Source of the DNA: an uncultured Bacillota bacterium
Lineage (GTDB): Bacteria > Bacillota > Clostridia > Tissierellales > Tissierellaceae
Reading direction: 5' to 3'
Length of the DNA stretch: 14,878 nucleotides
Assembly (NCBI GenBank): GCA_937951995.1
Contig: CALGAG010000240.1
Span: 1-14,878 of the forward strand
The notes under the pieces: model-generated
Told to the model about the DNA's origin: nothing
What the model saw: only the letters and a program-made list of their open reading frames with translations
Database searches by the model: none
Made by a program: the position numbers and the translations under genes
Part shown: piece by piece, positions 6,812 to 14,756 of the stretch
How positions within the stretch are numbered: the first letter of the stretch is position 1
Layout: each line of letters opens with the position of its first letter

Positions 6812-6842
6812 AAGAGTAGTGGGTTCTCCACTGCTTTTTATT
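6812..6842 (+). terminator. Hairpin plus T-tract between scfA and scfB (leaky terminator/attenuator)
   Basis: AAGAGTAGTGG (6812-6822) pairs, with two G-T wobbles, with CCACTGCTTTTT (6828-6838) across a 5-base loop. The tail is TTTTTATTT. It has the form of an intrinsic terminator but sits inside an evident operon, so it probably stops most transcripts after scfA and lets a fraction continue into scfB and secDF. It could also protect the 3' end of scfA mRNA. Confidence 0.75.
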
Positions 6843-6852
6843 TGAAAAAAAT

Positions 6853-6860
6853 GAGGAGGA
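6853..6860 (+). promoter_or_regulatory. Ribosome binding site supporting the TTG start of scfB
   Basis: GAGGAGGA lies 6 bases before TTG 6867. No ATG or GTG is equally well placed, so the weak TTG codon is combined with a strong ribosome site. Confidence 0.75.
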
Positions 6861-6866
6861 AATAAG

Positions 6867-8225
6867 TTGAAACAAGACTTGATACATAAGTTCTATTTAA
6901 ATGAAAAGCACATGGTACTTGATGTTAATAGCGGTTCAGTCCATGTGGTGGATGAACTGGTTTACAATCTGCTGGACCATTACCTGGATAGTGATCTGGA
7001 AGATATCGTTAAGAAAATGGAATATAAATATGAAGAAAATGAAGTACGCCAAGCCTATGAGGAAGTTGGATTCCTTGAAGAAAATGGGATGCTGTATTCA
7101 GATTCCGAGGATATCTCAAACCTAACCTACAATCAGGACAACATAGTTAAGGCCATGTGTCTCCACGTAGCCCATGATTGCAATCTGAAGTGTGAGTATT
7201 GCTTCGCATCCCAGGGTAATTTCAAGGGCGAAAGGTCCATGATGGATCTTGAGACGGGAAAGAAGGCCTTGCTATATCTAGCACAAAACTCAGGCAACAG
7301 AAGAAATCTGGAGGTTGACTTCTTTGGTGGTGAACCACTGATGAATTTTGGGACCGTCAAGGATCTTGTTGACTACGGAAGAAGCATTGAGCAGGAGTAC
7401 AACAAGCATTTCAGATTTACAATAACAACAAACGGTGTCCTTTTGGATGATGATAAGATTCAGTATATCAATGAAAATATGGATAATGTAGTTCTGAGCC
7501 TGGATGGAAGAAAGACAGTAAACGATGCCATGAGGCTTACTGTTGGCGGAGAGGGAAGCTACGATGTGATCTTACCCAAAATCAAGAAAATGGTTCAGGC
7601 AAGAGGAGAAAAGGACTATTATGTCAGGGGGACCTTCACAAGCAAGAACCTGGATTTTGGAAAGGATGCAATAAACTTCCACAGGGAGGGGTTCAAGAAG
7701 ATATCTATTGAGCCAGTTGTTGCACCAGAGGAAATGGACTATGCCATCAGAGAGGACCATCTGGGTAGAATCCTACAGGAATACGAGGATTTTTCCAAAG
7801 AGTACATCAGATTGACCCAGGAGGACAAGGATTTCATGTTTTTCCACTTTATGATTGACTTGGACCAGGGTCCGTGTGTGGTCAAAAGGGCAGTGGGTTG
7901 TGGTGCTGGAAGTGAATACCTAGCGGTAACACCTGAAGGGGAATTATACCCTTGCCACCAGTTTGTCGGTGAAAAGGAGTTTCTTCTGGGCACACTGGAA
8001 ACGGGCATTCAAAACCGTGAACTTAGGGACAAGTTTAAGTTGGCCAATGTATACAACAAAGAAGAGTGCCGCAACTGTTGGGCTAGGTTCTATTGCAGCG
8101 GTGGTTGCCATGCGAACGCACATTATGCCCACAATGATATTATGAAACCCTATGAAATAGGGTGTGAGATGGAAAAAAAGAGGATAGAGTGTGCTCTTTC
8201 TGTTTTGGCAAACGGAGAGTCTTAG
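6867..8225 (+). CDS. scfB: Radical SAM/SPASM SCIFF maturase (thioether-forming, ScfB)
   Basis: This 452-residue enzyme installs the Cys-Thr thioether in the SCIFF peptide. Residues 1 to about 85 form an N-terminal domain of the peptide-recognition (RRE-like) type. The radical SAM core has C105, C109 and C112 (CNLKCEYC) for the SAM-binding [4Fe-4S] cluster and GGEP at 154-157. The C-terminal SPASM domain for two auxiliary clusters fits the family pattern exactly: C345, G358 with C363, then C401-x2-C404-x5-C410-x3-C414 and C433, plus an extra C337. Length is close to that of characterised homologues such as C. thermocellum CteB. The TTG start is supported by a strong ribosome site. It follows scfA, and its stop codon overlaps the secD ribosome site, so scfB, secD and secF are probably co-transcribed. 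Confidence 0.96.
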   Translation: MKQDLIHKFYLNEKHMVLDVNSGSVHVVDELVYNLLDHYLDSDLEDIVKKMEYKYEENEVRQAYEEVGFLEENGMLYSDSEDISNLTYNQDNIVKAMCLHVAHDCNLKCEYCFASQGNFKGERSMMDLETGKKALLYLAQNSGNRRNLEVDFFGGEPLMNFGTVKDLVDYGRSIEQEYNKHFRFTITTNGVLLDDDKIQYINENMDNVVLSLDGRKTVNDAMRLTVGGEGSYDVILPKIKKMVQARGEKDYYVRGTFTSKNLDFGKDAINFHREGFKKISIEPVVAPEEMDYAIREDHLGRILQEYEDFSKEYIRLTQEDKDFMFFHFMIDLDQGPCVVKRAVGCGAGSEYLAVTPEGELYPCHQFVGEKEFLLGTLETGIQNRELRDKFKLANVYNKEECRNCWARFYCSGGCHANAHYAHNDIMKPYEIGCEMEKKRIECALSVLANGES

Positions 8226-8235
8226 GAGGTAGGGG

Positions 8236-9501
8236 ATGAAATCAAGAAGCATGGCCATACTGGCTGTAATAATTGCAATTGTAATAGGTTTAGCATTCTT
8301 TGCCGTAAATGGGGCCACATTTGGGGATACCCAGTACAAAAATGTCAAGGAATCGATAGAATTGGGGCTTGATTTGGCAGGCGGTGTGTATGTGGTGCTT
8401 GAAGCAAACACAGATGCAACAGGGGAAGAGCTGCGCAGGATGATGGAGGAGACCAAGGCAATCATCGGACACCGTGTAGATGGACTGGGGGTATCTGAGC
8501 CGAATATTGCCATTGAGGACGAAGATAGAATAAGAATTGAGTTGGCAGGGCTGAGTGATCCCCAAGAGGCCATTGAATTGATAGGAAAGACAGCAATGCT
8601 TGAATTTAAAACCCCTGTGGGGGAAACAGTCATCACAGGAAAGCAGGTTAAGAGTGCAGGTGTTGTGATGAACCCATCTCAATTTGGAGGAGAGGAGCCA
8701 GTAGTTAGCTTAGAGTTCAATGATGAGGGAATAGACCTTTTCAGAGCAGCAACTGCAGCTCTTGCTGCTGAAGAAAATGACATGGACAAGATTCTCTACA
8801 TTGTCCTTGATGGAGTGGTCATATCAAGTCCAATAGTGGATGAAGCTATCAATGACGGTAGGGCAATCATCACAGGTGGGTTTACAATAGAAAGTGCAGG
8901 AAACCTTGCCACATTAATAAGTGCAGGAGCCTTGCCGGTTGAAATGATTGAGCTTCAGACATCTGTAATTGGACCAACACTTGGCTTGGAAGCCTATGAA
9001 AGGAGCATATTGGCAGCTGGTGTTGCATTGTTGCTGATATTTGCCTTTATGATAATAGTTTACAGGGTACCTGGTCTGGTTGCATCACTTGCCTTGATTG
9101 TCTATGTGCTTCTTGTGGTAGGGTCAATGATGGGAGTAGGTGTAAAACTCACCCTCCCCGGAATTGCTGGTTTGGTTCTTTCAATAGGTATGGCCGTTGA
9201 TGCCAATGTATTGATTTACGAAAGAATTCGGGAAGAGATTCAAGTTGGAAAAAGCGTAAGGGTATCGATCGACTCGGGATTTAAGAGAGCATTAACATCA
9301 ATTCTGGATGCCAACATTACCACACTCATTGCAGGCATAGTCTTGTATAGCTTTGGAACAGGACCGATCAAGGGCTTTGGAGTCACCTTGATAATTGGTA
9401 TTGGTGCGTCTATGATTACAGCAGTGTTTTTTACAAAGTATGTATTGAGATTGATGGCACACATAACCGGCGGGAAAAATATAAAGCTTTATGGAGCATA
9501 G
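8236..9501 (+). CDS. secD: Protein translocase subunit SecD
   Basis: SecD, with SecF, uses the proton motive force to pull exported proteins through SecYEG on the outer side of the membrane. The 421-residue protein has TM1 at about 7-25, the conserved GLDLAGGVYVVLE motif (44-56), a large external domain (about 50-240), and five further predicted membrane helices from about 255 to 410. The GMAVDANVLIYERIREE motif (318-334) carries D322, the expected proton-relay aspartate. AGGAGGT (8224-8230) overlaps the scfB stop and lies 5 bases before the ATG. SecD and SecF are separate genes here, unlike the fused SecDF of B. subtilis. Confidence 0.96.
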   Translation: MKSRSMAILAVIIAIVIGLAFFAVNGATFGDTQYKNVKESIELGLDLAGGVYVVLEANTDATGEELRRMMEETKAIIGHRVDGLGVSEPNIAIEDEDRIRIELAGLSDPQEAIELIGKTAMLEFKTPVGETVITGKQVKSAGVVMNPSQFGGEEPVVSLEFNDEGIDLFRAATAALAAEENDMDKILYIVLDGVVISSPIVDEAINDGRAIITGGFTIESAGNLATLISAGALPVEMIELQTSVIGPTLGLEAYERSILAAGVALLLIFAFMIIVYRVPGLVASLALIVYVLLVVGSMMGVGVKLTLPGIAGLVLSIGMAVDANVLIYERIREEIQVGKSVRVSIDSGFKRALTSILDANITTLIAGIVLYSFGTGPIKGFGVTLIIGIGASMITAVFFTKYVLRLMAHITGGKNIKLYGA

Positions 9502-9506
9502 GAGGG
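9500..9506 (+). promoter_or_regulatory. Ribosome binding site that selects the secF start
   Basis: AGGAGGG overlaps the secD stop and lies 5 bases before ATG 9512. The in-frame ATG at 9491 lies upstream of this site, inside secD, and has no good ribosome site, so the later start is preferred. Confidence 0.8.
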
Positions 9507-9511
9507 AAAGA

Positions 9512-10369
9512 ATGAATATTATAAAGAATAGAAAATACTCATATATGGTTTCCCTGGCCATAATTCTAGCCGGCTTGATCATGTTTTTCATCAATGGATT
9601 AAACTATGGTATAGATTTTACAGGTGGAACAATGATACAACTAAATATCGGATCCTTTGTGGAGGTTGAGGATGCAAGGGAAATATTGGATGCATTTGAC
9701 GAAAATGCAAGCATCATTCACGCAGGATCAAACAGGGAAGAGATTATCATAAGAAGTTCCCTTGACTTGGAGAACAATCAAATTTCTAATATTGTAGACC
9801 AGTTTGTTCTCAAGTTTCAGATGGACCCTGAAAATTATCAAGCTCAAAAGTTTGGGGCATTCATGGGGAAGGAAATTCGGGATAGGGCAATACTATCCAT
9901 CGGAATAACTTCCATACTAATGCTTGGGTATATCACCTTCAGATTTCAGTTCAAGTTTGGAGTCGCTGCAATTGTGGCCCTGATCCATGATATCCTGATA
10001 GCACTGTCAATATATTCATTACTCAGACTTCCAGTAAACAGCTCCTTCATAGCTGCCATGCTGACGATAGTTGGATACTCAATAAACGATACCATTGTAA
10101 TATTTGATCGAATCAGGGAAGAGTTGAGTTTCAATCAAAAGAAGGGTTTGGAAGAGACAATTGAGGACAGCGTAAAACTTTCATTGAGAAGAACCATAAA
10201 CACAACAATAACAACGGTGATTGCCGTTGGATCCCTATATGTATTGGGAGTGGAGGATGTAAAGGTACTTGCTTTGCCGCTACTGCTGGGAATGCTCTCT
10301 GGAACCTATTCCTCCCTATTTATTGCAACACCTGTATGGTTTAGCCTAAAAAAGGGTAAAACAGTATAG
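9512..10369 (+). CDS. secF: Protein translocase subunit SecF
   Basis: SecF pairs with SecD in the proton-driven export accessory complex. From ATG 9512 the product is 285 residues. TM1 spans about 11-28, followed by NYGIDFTGGT (31-40), the SecF counterpart of the SecD signature. A short external domain (about 42-115) precedes a C-terminal bundle of five predicted helices (about 125-280), which contains VGYSINDTIVIFDRIRE (187-203) with D193 as the conserved charged residue in the membrane. It begins 10 bases after secD and is clearly co-transcribed with it. The C-terminus is short and basic (KKGKTV). Confidence 0.96.
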   Translation: MNIIKNRKYSYMVSLAIILAGLIMFFINGLNYGIDFTGGTMIQLNIGSFVEVEDAREILDAFDENASIIHAGSNREEIIIRSSLDLENNQISNIVDQFVLKFQMDPENYQAQKFGAFMGKEIRDRAILSIGITSILMLGYITFRFQFKFGVAAIVALIHDILIALSIYSLLRLPVNSSFIAAMLTIVGYSINDTIVIFDRIREELSFNQKKGLEETIEDSVKLSLRRTINTTITTVIAVGSLYVLGVEDVKVLALPLLLGMLSGTYSSLFIATPVWFSLKKGKTV

Positions 10370-10394
10370 AGAGATCAAACAAGGGGGTATTGAG

Positions 10395-10757
10395 ATGCAG
10401 AAAAGCTTTATACTTATACTGGTTCTGGCAATTATCATTGGCATTTTCGCTTTAAGTAACAGTGATGTGGTGGAGATTGATTTTGTATTCGCAAGGATAA
10501 TGCTTTCCCAAGCTATAGTGATTTTTATTTCGGTTCTGCTTGGAGCTGCAGTTGCTACACTATTTGGTGTATTAAGGGAAATGAAGCTCAAGAAACAGAT
10601 AAAGGAAAATAAGAATGGAATGGAAGCTCTCAAATCAGAGAACAAGTCTCTACTTATGAGAGTTGAGGAAAAGGAAGAACAATTGAAACTATTATATGGA
10701 AGAAAAGAGGAGTCTCCTGATCAAGTTGACATGGAGAATGATTTTTCTGGAAATTAG
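10395..10757 (+). CDS. LapA-domain (DUF1049) membrane protein
   Basis: The 120-residue protein has two predicted transmembrane helices (about 4-20 and 38-60) joined by a short segment with the LapA-type pattern SNSDVVEIDFVF (21-32). A cytoplasmic, highly charged stretch (61-103) probably forms a coiled coil, and an acidic tail follows. LapA in E. coli takes part in lipopolysaccharide assembly control; that role cannot apply to a Gram-positive, and the function here is unknown. B. subtilis YrvD, of the same domain family, occupies the same place between secDF and recJ. AGGGGG precedes the ATG. The gene is 25 bases after secF and is followed by a strong palindrome with a T-run. Confidence 0.8.
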   Translation: MQKSFILILVLAIIIGIFALSNSDVVEIDFVFARIMLSQAIVIFISVLLGAAVATLFGVLREMKLKKQIKENKNGMEALKSENKSLLMRVEEKEEQLKLLYGRKEESPDQVDMENDFSGN

Positions 10758-10758
10758 A

Positions 10759-10787
10759 CTGACAAAGTGGTAGAATTTAGATAATAT
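10759..10787 (+). promoter_or_regulatory. Possible recJ promoter overlapping the palindrome
   Basis: CTGACA (10759-10764) matches the -35 consensus in five of six bases. TAATAT (10782-10787) lies 17 bases downstream; a better -10 match, GATAAT (10780-10785), has only 15-base spacing. Initiation would be near 10794, inside the 3' arm of the palindrome, so transcripts made here would not form the hairpin. Confidence 0.4.
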
Positions 10788-10807
10788 TATCTAAATTCTA
10801 TTTTTTT
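10771..10807 (+). terminator. 30-bp perfect palindrome with T-run between lapA-like gene and recJ
   Basis: Bases 10771-10785 are exactly the reverse complement of 10786-10800, with no spacer, and seven T residues follow (10801-10807). In RNA it would fold into an AT-rich hairpin (with a few central pairs opened as the loop), giving an intrinsic terminator for the scfA-secDF transcript. The stem is AT-rich, so it may be leaky. A perfect palindrome of this length could also be a protein-binding operator. Confidence 0.75.
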
Positions 10808-10821
10808 ATTGGAGTGATTTT

Positions 10822-12576
10822 TTGGAAAAGTGGTTTATTAGAAACAATCCTGGTGATGTAAACAAAATATCAATGGAAAACAATATTTCCAAGCCTCTGG
10901 CTAAGATTTTAATAAATAGAGGATTAACTGATAGAGTTGACATAGAGTCATTTCTGAATCCAGATATAAAAAAGCTACACAAGCCCTTGCTAATGGAGGA
11001 CATGGATGCAGCTGGCAGGCTCATACTCGATAAAATCAGAAAAGGGAAGAAGATTCTCATTGTTGGAGATTTTGACGTTGATGGCATAATGTCAACATAT
11101 ATACTATACAGTACCTTGAAGGAACTTGGAGCAGATGTAGACTATACAATACCCGATAGAATTCAGGATGGCTATGGCATAAATACCCATATTGTTCTGA
11201 ATGCCAAGGCATCAGGAGTTGATACAATCATCACCTGTGACAATGGAATTGCGGCCATTGAACCCATTGAAACGGGAAAGAATATGGATATGACCATTAT
11301 TGTTACTGACCACCACGATATTCCCCAAAGCGGGATGCCCAAGGCAGACTGCATACTTAATCCAAAGAAGCCAGGCTGCACTTATCCCGAGAAGAACCTG
11401 TGCGGTGCGGGAGTGGCATTTAAGCTGGCGAGTCATTTGGCAAAATCAGCCAAGGAGAAGGTTGACCTGAAACCACTCCTGGAAATGGTGGCAATAGCAA
11501 CCATATGTGATGTTGTTGACCTTGTGGGAGAAAACAGAATTTTTGTTAAGGAAGGCCTGGAATTGCTGAATAAGACCTCCAATTTGGGACTAAGAGCCCT
11601 TTTGAAGGAATCTGGTCTAGAGGGTAAGACCGTGTCAGTATACCATGTTGGGTTTGTAATCGGACCCAGTCTAAACGCCTCAGGTAGGTTGGATAGCGCA
11701 CTACTGGGCTTGCAGCTGCTCTTGACTGAAGATGAGACAGAGGCTGAAGAAATTGCAATAAAGCTTAGGAAATTAAATGAACATAGAAAGGACCTAACAG
11801 AAACTGGAACCCAGGAAATTGAAAGGATGGTTGAAGAAAACTACCTTGATGACAAGATCTTGGTTGCATTCAATTCAGATATACATGAAAGTGTTGCAGG
11901 GATCATTGCAGGGCGGATAAAAGAAAAGTATAATAGACCTACAATAGTCTTAACAAGGGGCAGGGAAGGCATCAAAGGATCAGGAAGGTCCATAGAAGCT
12001 TATCATCTATTTGAAGAGCTAACCAGGTGCAAGGACCTGCTGGGTAGGTTTGGTGGGCACCCAATGGCAGCAGGCCTGTCCTTAGATGAAGAAAACATTG
12101 ATGAATTGCGAAAATGTCTCAATAACAACACTAACTTAGAGGATGAAGACCTTGTAAAAAGGGTATATATAGATATGGCCTTGCCGCTTGATAGGGTGAG
12201 TTATGAGTTCATTGATGACATATTCAAGCTGGAACCATTTGGAAAGGCCAATCCAAAACCTCTTTTCGGATTCAAGGGTTTGGACCTGGCTAAGGCGGTT
12301 GTACTTGGCAACAAGAGAAATGTTGTGAAATTTAACTTCAACAATCCAATCCAGGGGCAAATGGAAGCAATTATGTTCTGTGACGGAGATGGGTGGCTGG
12401 AGGAAGTTGAAGATCACTATGGTAGAAGGGAACGGGAGAAACTAACATCAGGAATTGCAAATGATATTGTCATGGATATAGTATATTATCCATCAATAAA
12501 TGAGTATTTGGGACGAACATCCATCCAGATCATAATAAACAACTATCGATTCGATAGAACCAGACCAAGAGGGTGA
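10822..12576 (+). CDS. recJ: Single-stranded-DNA-specific exonuclease RecJ
   Basis: RecJ is a 5'-to-3' exonuclease on single-stranded DNA used in recombination and mismatch/base excision repair. The 584-residue protein begins at TTG with GGAGTGA (10811-10817) just upstream. The DHH domain is complete: VGDFDVDG (81-88, metal ligands D83/D85), CDNG (D140), TDHHD (D163, H164, H165), and ICDVVDL (D230). The DHHA1 domain carries GRFGGHPMAAG (408-418), and an OB-like C-terminal region follows from about 450. It is close in size to E. coli RecJ and lacks the roughly 200-residue extension of B. subtilis RecJ. relA begins 4 bases after its stop. Confidence 0.96.
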   Translation: MEKWFIRNNPGDVNKISMENNISKPLAKILINRGLTDRVDIESFLNPDIKKLHKPLLMEDMDAAGRLILDKIRKGKKILIVGDFDVDGIMSTYILYSTLKELGADVDYTIPDRIQDGYGINTHIVLNAKASGVDTIITCDNGIAAIEPIETGKNMDMTIIVTDHHDIPQSGMPKADCILNPKKPGCTYPEKNLCGAGVAFKLASHLAKSAKEKVDLKPLLEMVAIATICDVVDLVGENRIFVKEGLELLNKTSNLGLRALLKESGLEGKTVSVYHVGFVIGPSLNASGRLDSALLGLQLLLTEDETEAEEIAIKLRKLNEHRKDLTETGTQEIERMVEENYLDDKILVAFNSDIHESVAGIIAGRIKEKYNRPTIVLTRGREGIKGSGRSIEAYHLFEELTRCKDLLGRFGGHPMAAGLSLDEENIDELRKCLNNNTNLEDEDLVKRVYIDMALPLDRVSYEFIDDIFKLEPFGKANPKPLFGFKGLDLAKAVVLGNKRNVVKFNFNNPIQGQMEAIMFCDGDGWLEEVEDHYGRREREKLTSGIANDIVMDIVYYPSINEYLGRTSIQIIINNYRFDRTRPRG

Positions 12577-12580
12577 GACT

Positions 12581-14743
12581 ATGCTAGAGAATTTATTAAT
12601 GAGAATTGAACAATACAATCCGCAGGCTGATATGGAGCTGATTATTAAAGCCTACAACTTTGCTGAGTCCGCTCATGAAGGTCAGGTAAGAAATTCAGGG
12701 GAGAAGTATTTTGTCCATCCTGTTCATGTAGCAATGCTACTTGCTGATCTAAGCATGGATACCGCAACCATCATTGCTGGATTACTGCACGATGTCATCG
12801 AAGACACTGATGTTGGCTATGACAAGATAAAGGAAGAGTTTGGCGAAGAGGTTGCTGACATGGTGGACGGAGTAACAAAATTGAAGAAGCTCCACTACAA
12901 GACCAAGCAGGAGAACCAGGCTGAAAATCTCAGAAAAATGGTCGTTGCCATGGCAAAGGACATACGAGTAATCATTGTTAAACTGGCTGACAGATTGCAT
13001 AACATGAGAACACTTGAGTATATGACTGATGAAAAGAAAAAGGAAAAGGCCATTGAAACATTGGAAATATATGCACCAATTGCCCATAGACTTGGAATTT
13101 CCAAGATAAAATGGGAGCTGGAGGACTTATCCCTTAGATATTTGGACCCGGACAATTACTATGACCTGGTTGACAAGGTTTCTAAACGTAGGCTGGAGAG
13201 AGAGGCCTACATTGACCAGATAATTGAAACCCTCCACGAAAAGTTGGGAGAAATGGGGATAAAGTCCGATATCAATGGAAGGCCAAAAAACTTTTACAGT
13301 ATCTATAAGAAAATGATGTATCAGGGCAAGGCTTTTGAACAGATTTATGACCTTACAGCAGTTCGGATTCTGGTGGATAACATAAAGGATTGCTATGGTG
13401 CCCTGGGCATTGTACACACCCTTTGGAAGCCACTTCCAGGAAGGTTCAAGGACTACGTGGCCATGCCCAAACCGAACATGTATCAGTCCCTTCACACCAC
13501 AGTAATGGGAAACAAGGGTGAAATATTTGAGGTCCAGATAAGGACCTATGAAATGCACAGAACAGCTGAATATGGTATCGCGGCCCATTGGAAGTACAAG
13601 GAAGGTAGTCCCAAGGCCGATAATTTTGATGAAAAGCTGACCTGGCTGAGACAGCTTATGGAATGGCAAAGCGACCTTAATGATCCAAAGGAGTTTATGG
13701 AGGCCCTTAAGATTGATTTCTTTACAGACGAGGTTTTTGTTTTCACCCCCAGGGGAGATGTCATCAACCTGCCTGAGGGCTCCACACCAATAGATTTTGC
13801 CTACAGGGTCCATACTGACGTTGGAAACAAGTGTGTTGGTGCCAAAGTAGACAACAGAATAGTGCCTTTGAATCACAAGCTTAGAAATGGGAATATTGTA
13901 GAGGTAATTACCAGCGCAAACAGTAGCGGTCCAAGTAGAGACTGGCTGAAGATAGTTAAAAGCAATCAAGCCAAGACAAAAATAAAGCAGTACTTCAAAT
14001 TGAAGGAAAGGGACAGGAACGTTGCAAAGGGCAAGGAATACCTTGAAAAGGAAATAAAGCGTCTTGGGTACAAGCCATCGGATATTCTAAGAGATGAATG
14101 GCTTAGGAATATTGCTACCAAGGTTAGCATCAATTCCATCGAGGACCTTTATGCATCAATAGGATATGGAAGCATAACCCTAAATCAGGTGATTAACAAG
14201 CTCAAGGAGATTTACAGTGAGCACTTCAAGCCTGAGGAAAAGGAAATCATAGAAAGCAATATCCAGAAAACAGCAAGAAAGCCAAAGCCAAAGCACACTC
14301 AAGGAATCAAGGTCAAGGGAATTGACAACATCAAGGTTAGGTTTTCAAAGTGCTGCAATCCAGTGCCAGGAGACGACATTGTAGGCTTTATTACCAGAGG
14401 TAGGGGTGTCTCTATACACAGGACAGACTGCCCAAACATTAAATCTGATCTTGCAGAGGAGGAAAGACTGATTGAAGTGTCATGGGACTTCGAAAAGAAG
14501 GCCTCCTACAATGCAGAAATTCAGGTTAGGGCAGCTGACAGGCCAGGACTACTGGCTGAAATCGCCTTAAGGATAAATGATGCCAATGTTGGCCTGATAA
14601 CCCTAAATGCAAGGACCAGTAAGGATAAGACTGTTCTCATAACAATGATACTGGAAATACATGATAAGGAACAGCTAAATGATCTAATGAAAAAAGTGAG
14701 AAAGATAGGAAATGTATTTGATGTCTACAGAGTGACAGCATAA
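12581..14743 (+). CDS. relA: Bifunctional (p)ppGpp synthetase/hydrolase RelA/SpoT (Rel)
   Basis: This long RSH enzyme makes and degrades the stringent-response alarmone (p)ppGpp. Domains in order: HD hydrolase (about 25-145) with intact H46, H70-D71, E74-D75 and LADRLHN (D137); synthetase (about 230-340) with GRPKNFYSIYKK, D257 and E317 in EVQIRT; TGS (384-445, VFVFTPRGDVINLP); helical region; zinc-finger domain with C591, C592, H613 and C617; and ACT (about 644-720). With both catalytic centres intact it should be bifunctional, as usual for the single long Rel of Firmicutes. The 720-residue length is normal. It starts 4 bases after recJ and is probably co-transcribed with it. Its stop codon overlaps the dtd ribosome site. 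Confidence 0.97.
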   Translation: MLENLLMRIEQYNPQADMELIIKAYNFAESAHEGQVRNSGEKYFVHPVHVAMLLADLSMDTATIIAGLLHDVIEDTDVGYDKIKEEFGEEVADMVDGVTKLKKLHYKTKQENQAENLRKMVVAMAKDIRVIIVKLADRLHNMRTLEYMTDEKKKEKAIETLEIYAPIAHRLGISKIKWELEDLSLRYLDPDNYYDLVDKVSKRRLEREAYIDQIIETLHEKLGEMGIKSDINGRPKNFYSIYKKMMYQGKAFEQIYDLTAVRILVDNIKDCYGALGIVHTLWKPLPGRFKDYVAMPKPNMYQSLHTTVMGNKGEIFEVQIRTYEMHRTAEYGIAAHWKYKEGSPKADNFDEKLTWLRQLMEWQSDLNDPKEFMEALKIDFFTDEVFVFTPRGDVINLPEGSTPIDFAYRVHTDVGNKCVGAKVDNRIVPLNHKLRNGNIVEVITSANSSGPSRDWLKIVKSNQAKTKIKQYFKLKERDRNVAKGKEYLEKEIKRLGYKPSDILRDEWLRNIATKVSINSIEDLYASIGYGSITLNQVINKLKEIYSEHFKPEEKEIIESNIQKTARKPKPKHTQGIKVKGIDNIKVRFSKCCNPVPGDDIVGFITRGRGVSIHRTDCPNIKSDLAEEERLIEVSWDFEKKASYNAEIQVRAADRPGLLAEIALRINDANVGLITLNARTSKDKTVLITMILEIHDKEQLNDLMKKVRKIGNVFDVYRVTA

Positions 14744-14756
14744 AGGAGGGCAATTT

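Noticed and set aside
14744..14756. Separate promoter or T-box leader for dtd
   Set aside because: The gap is only 13 bases and is filled by the ribosome site, which overlaps the relA stop; dtd appears to be co-transcribed.
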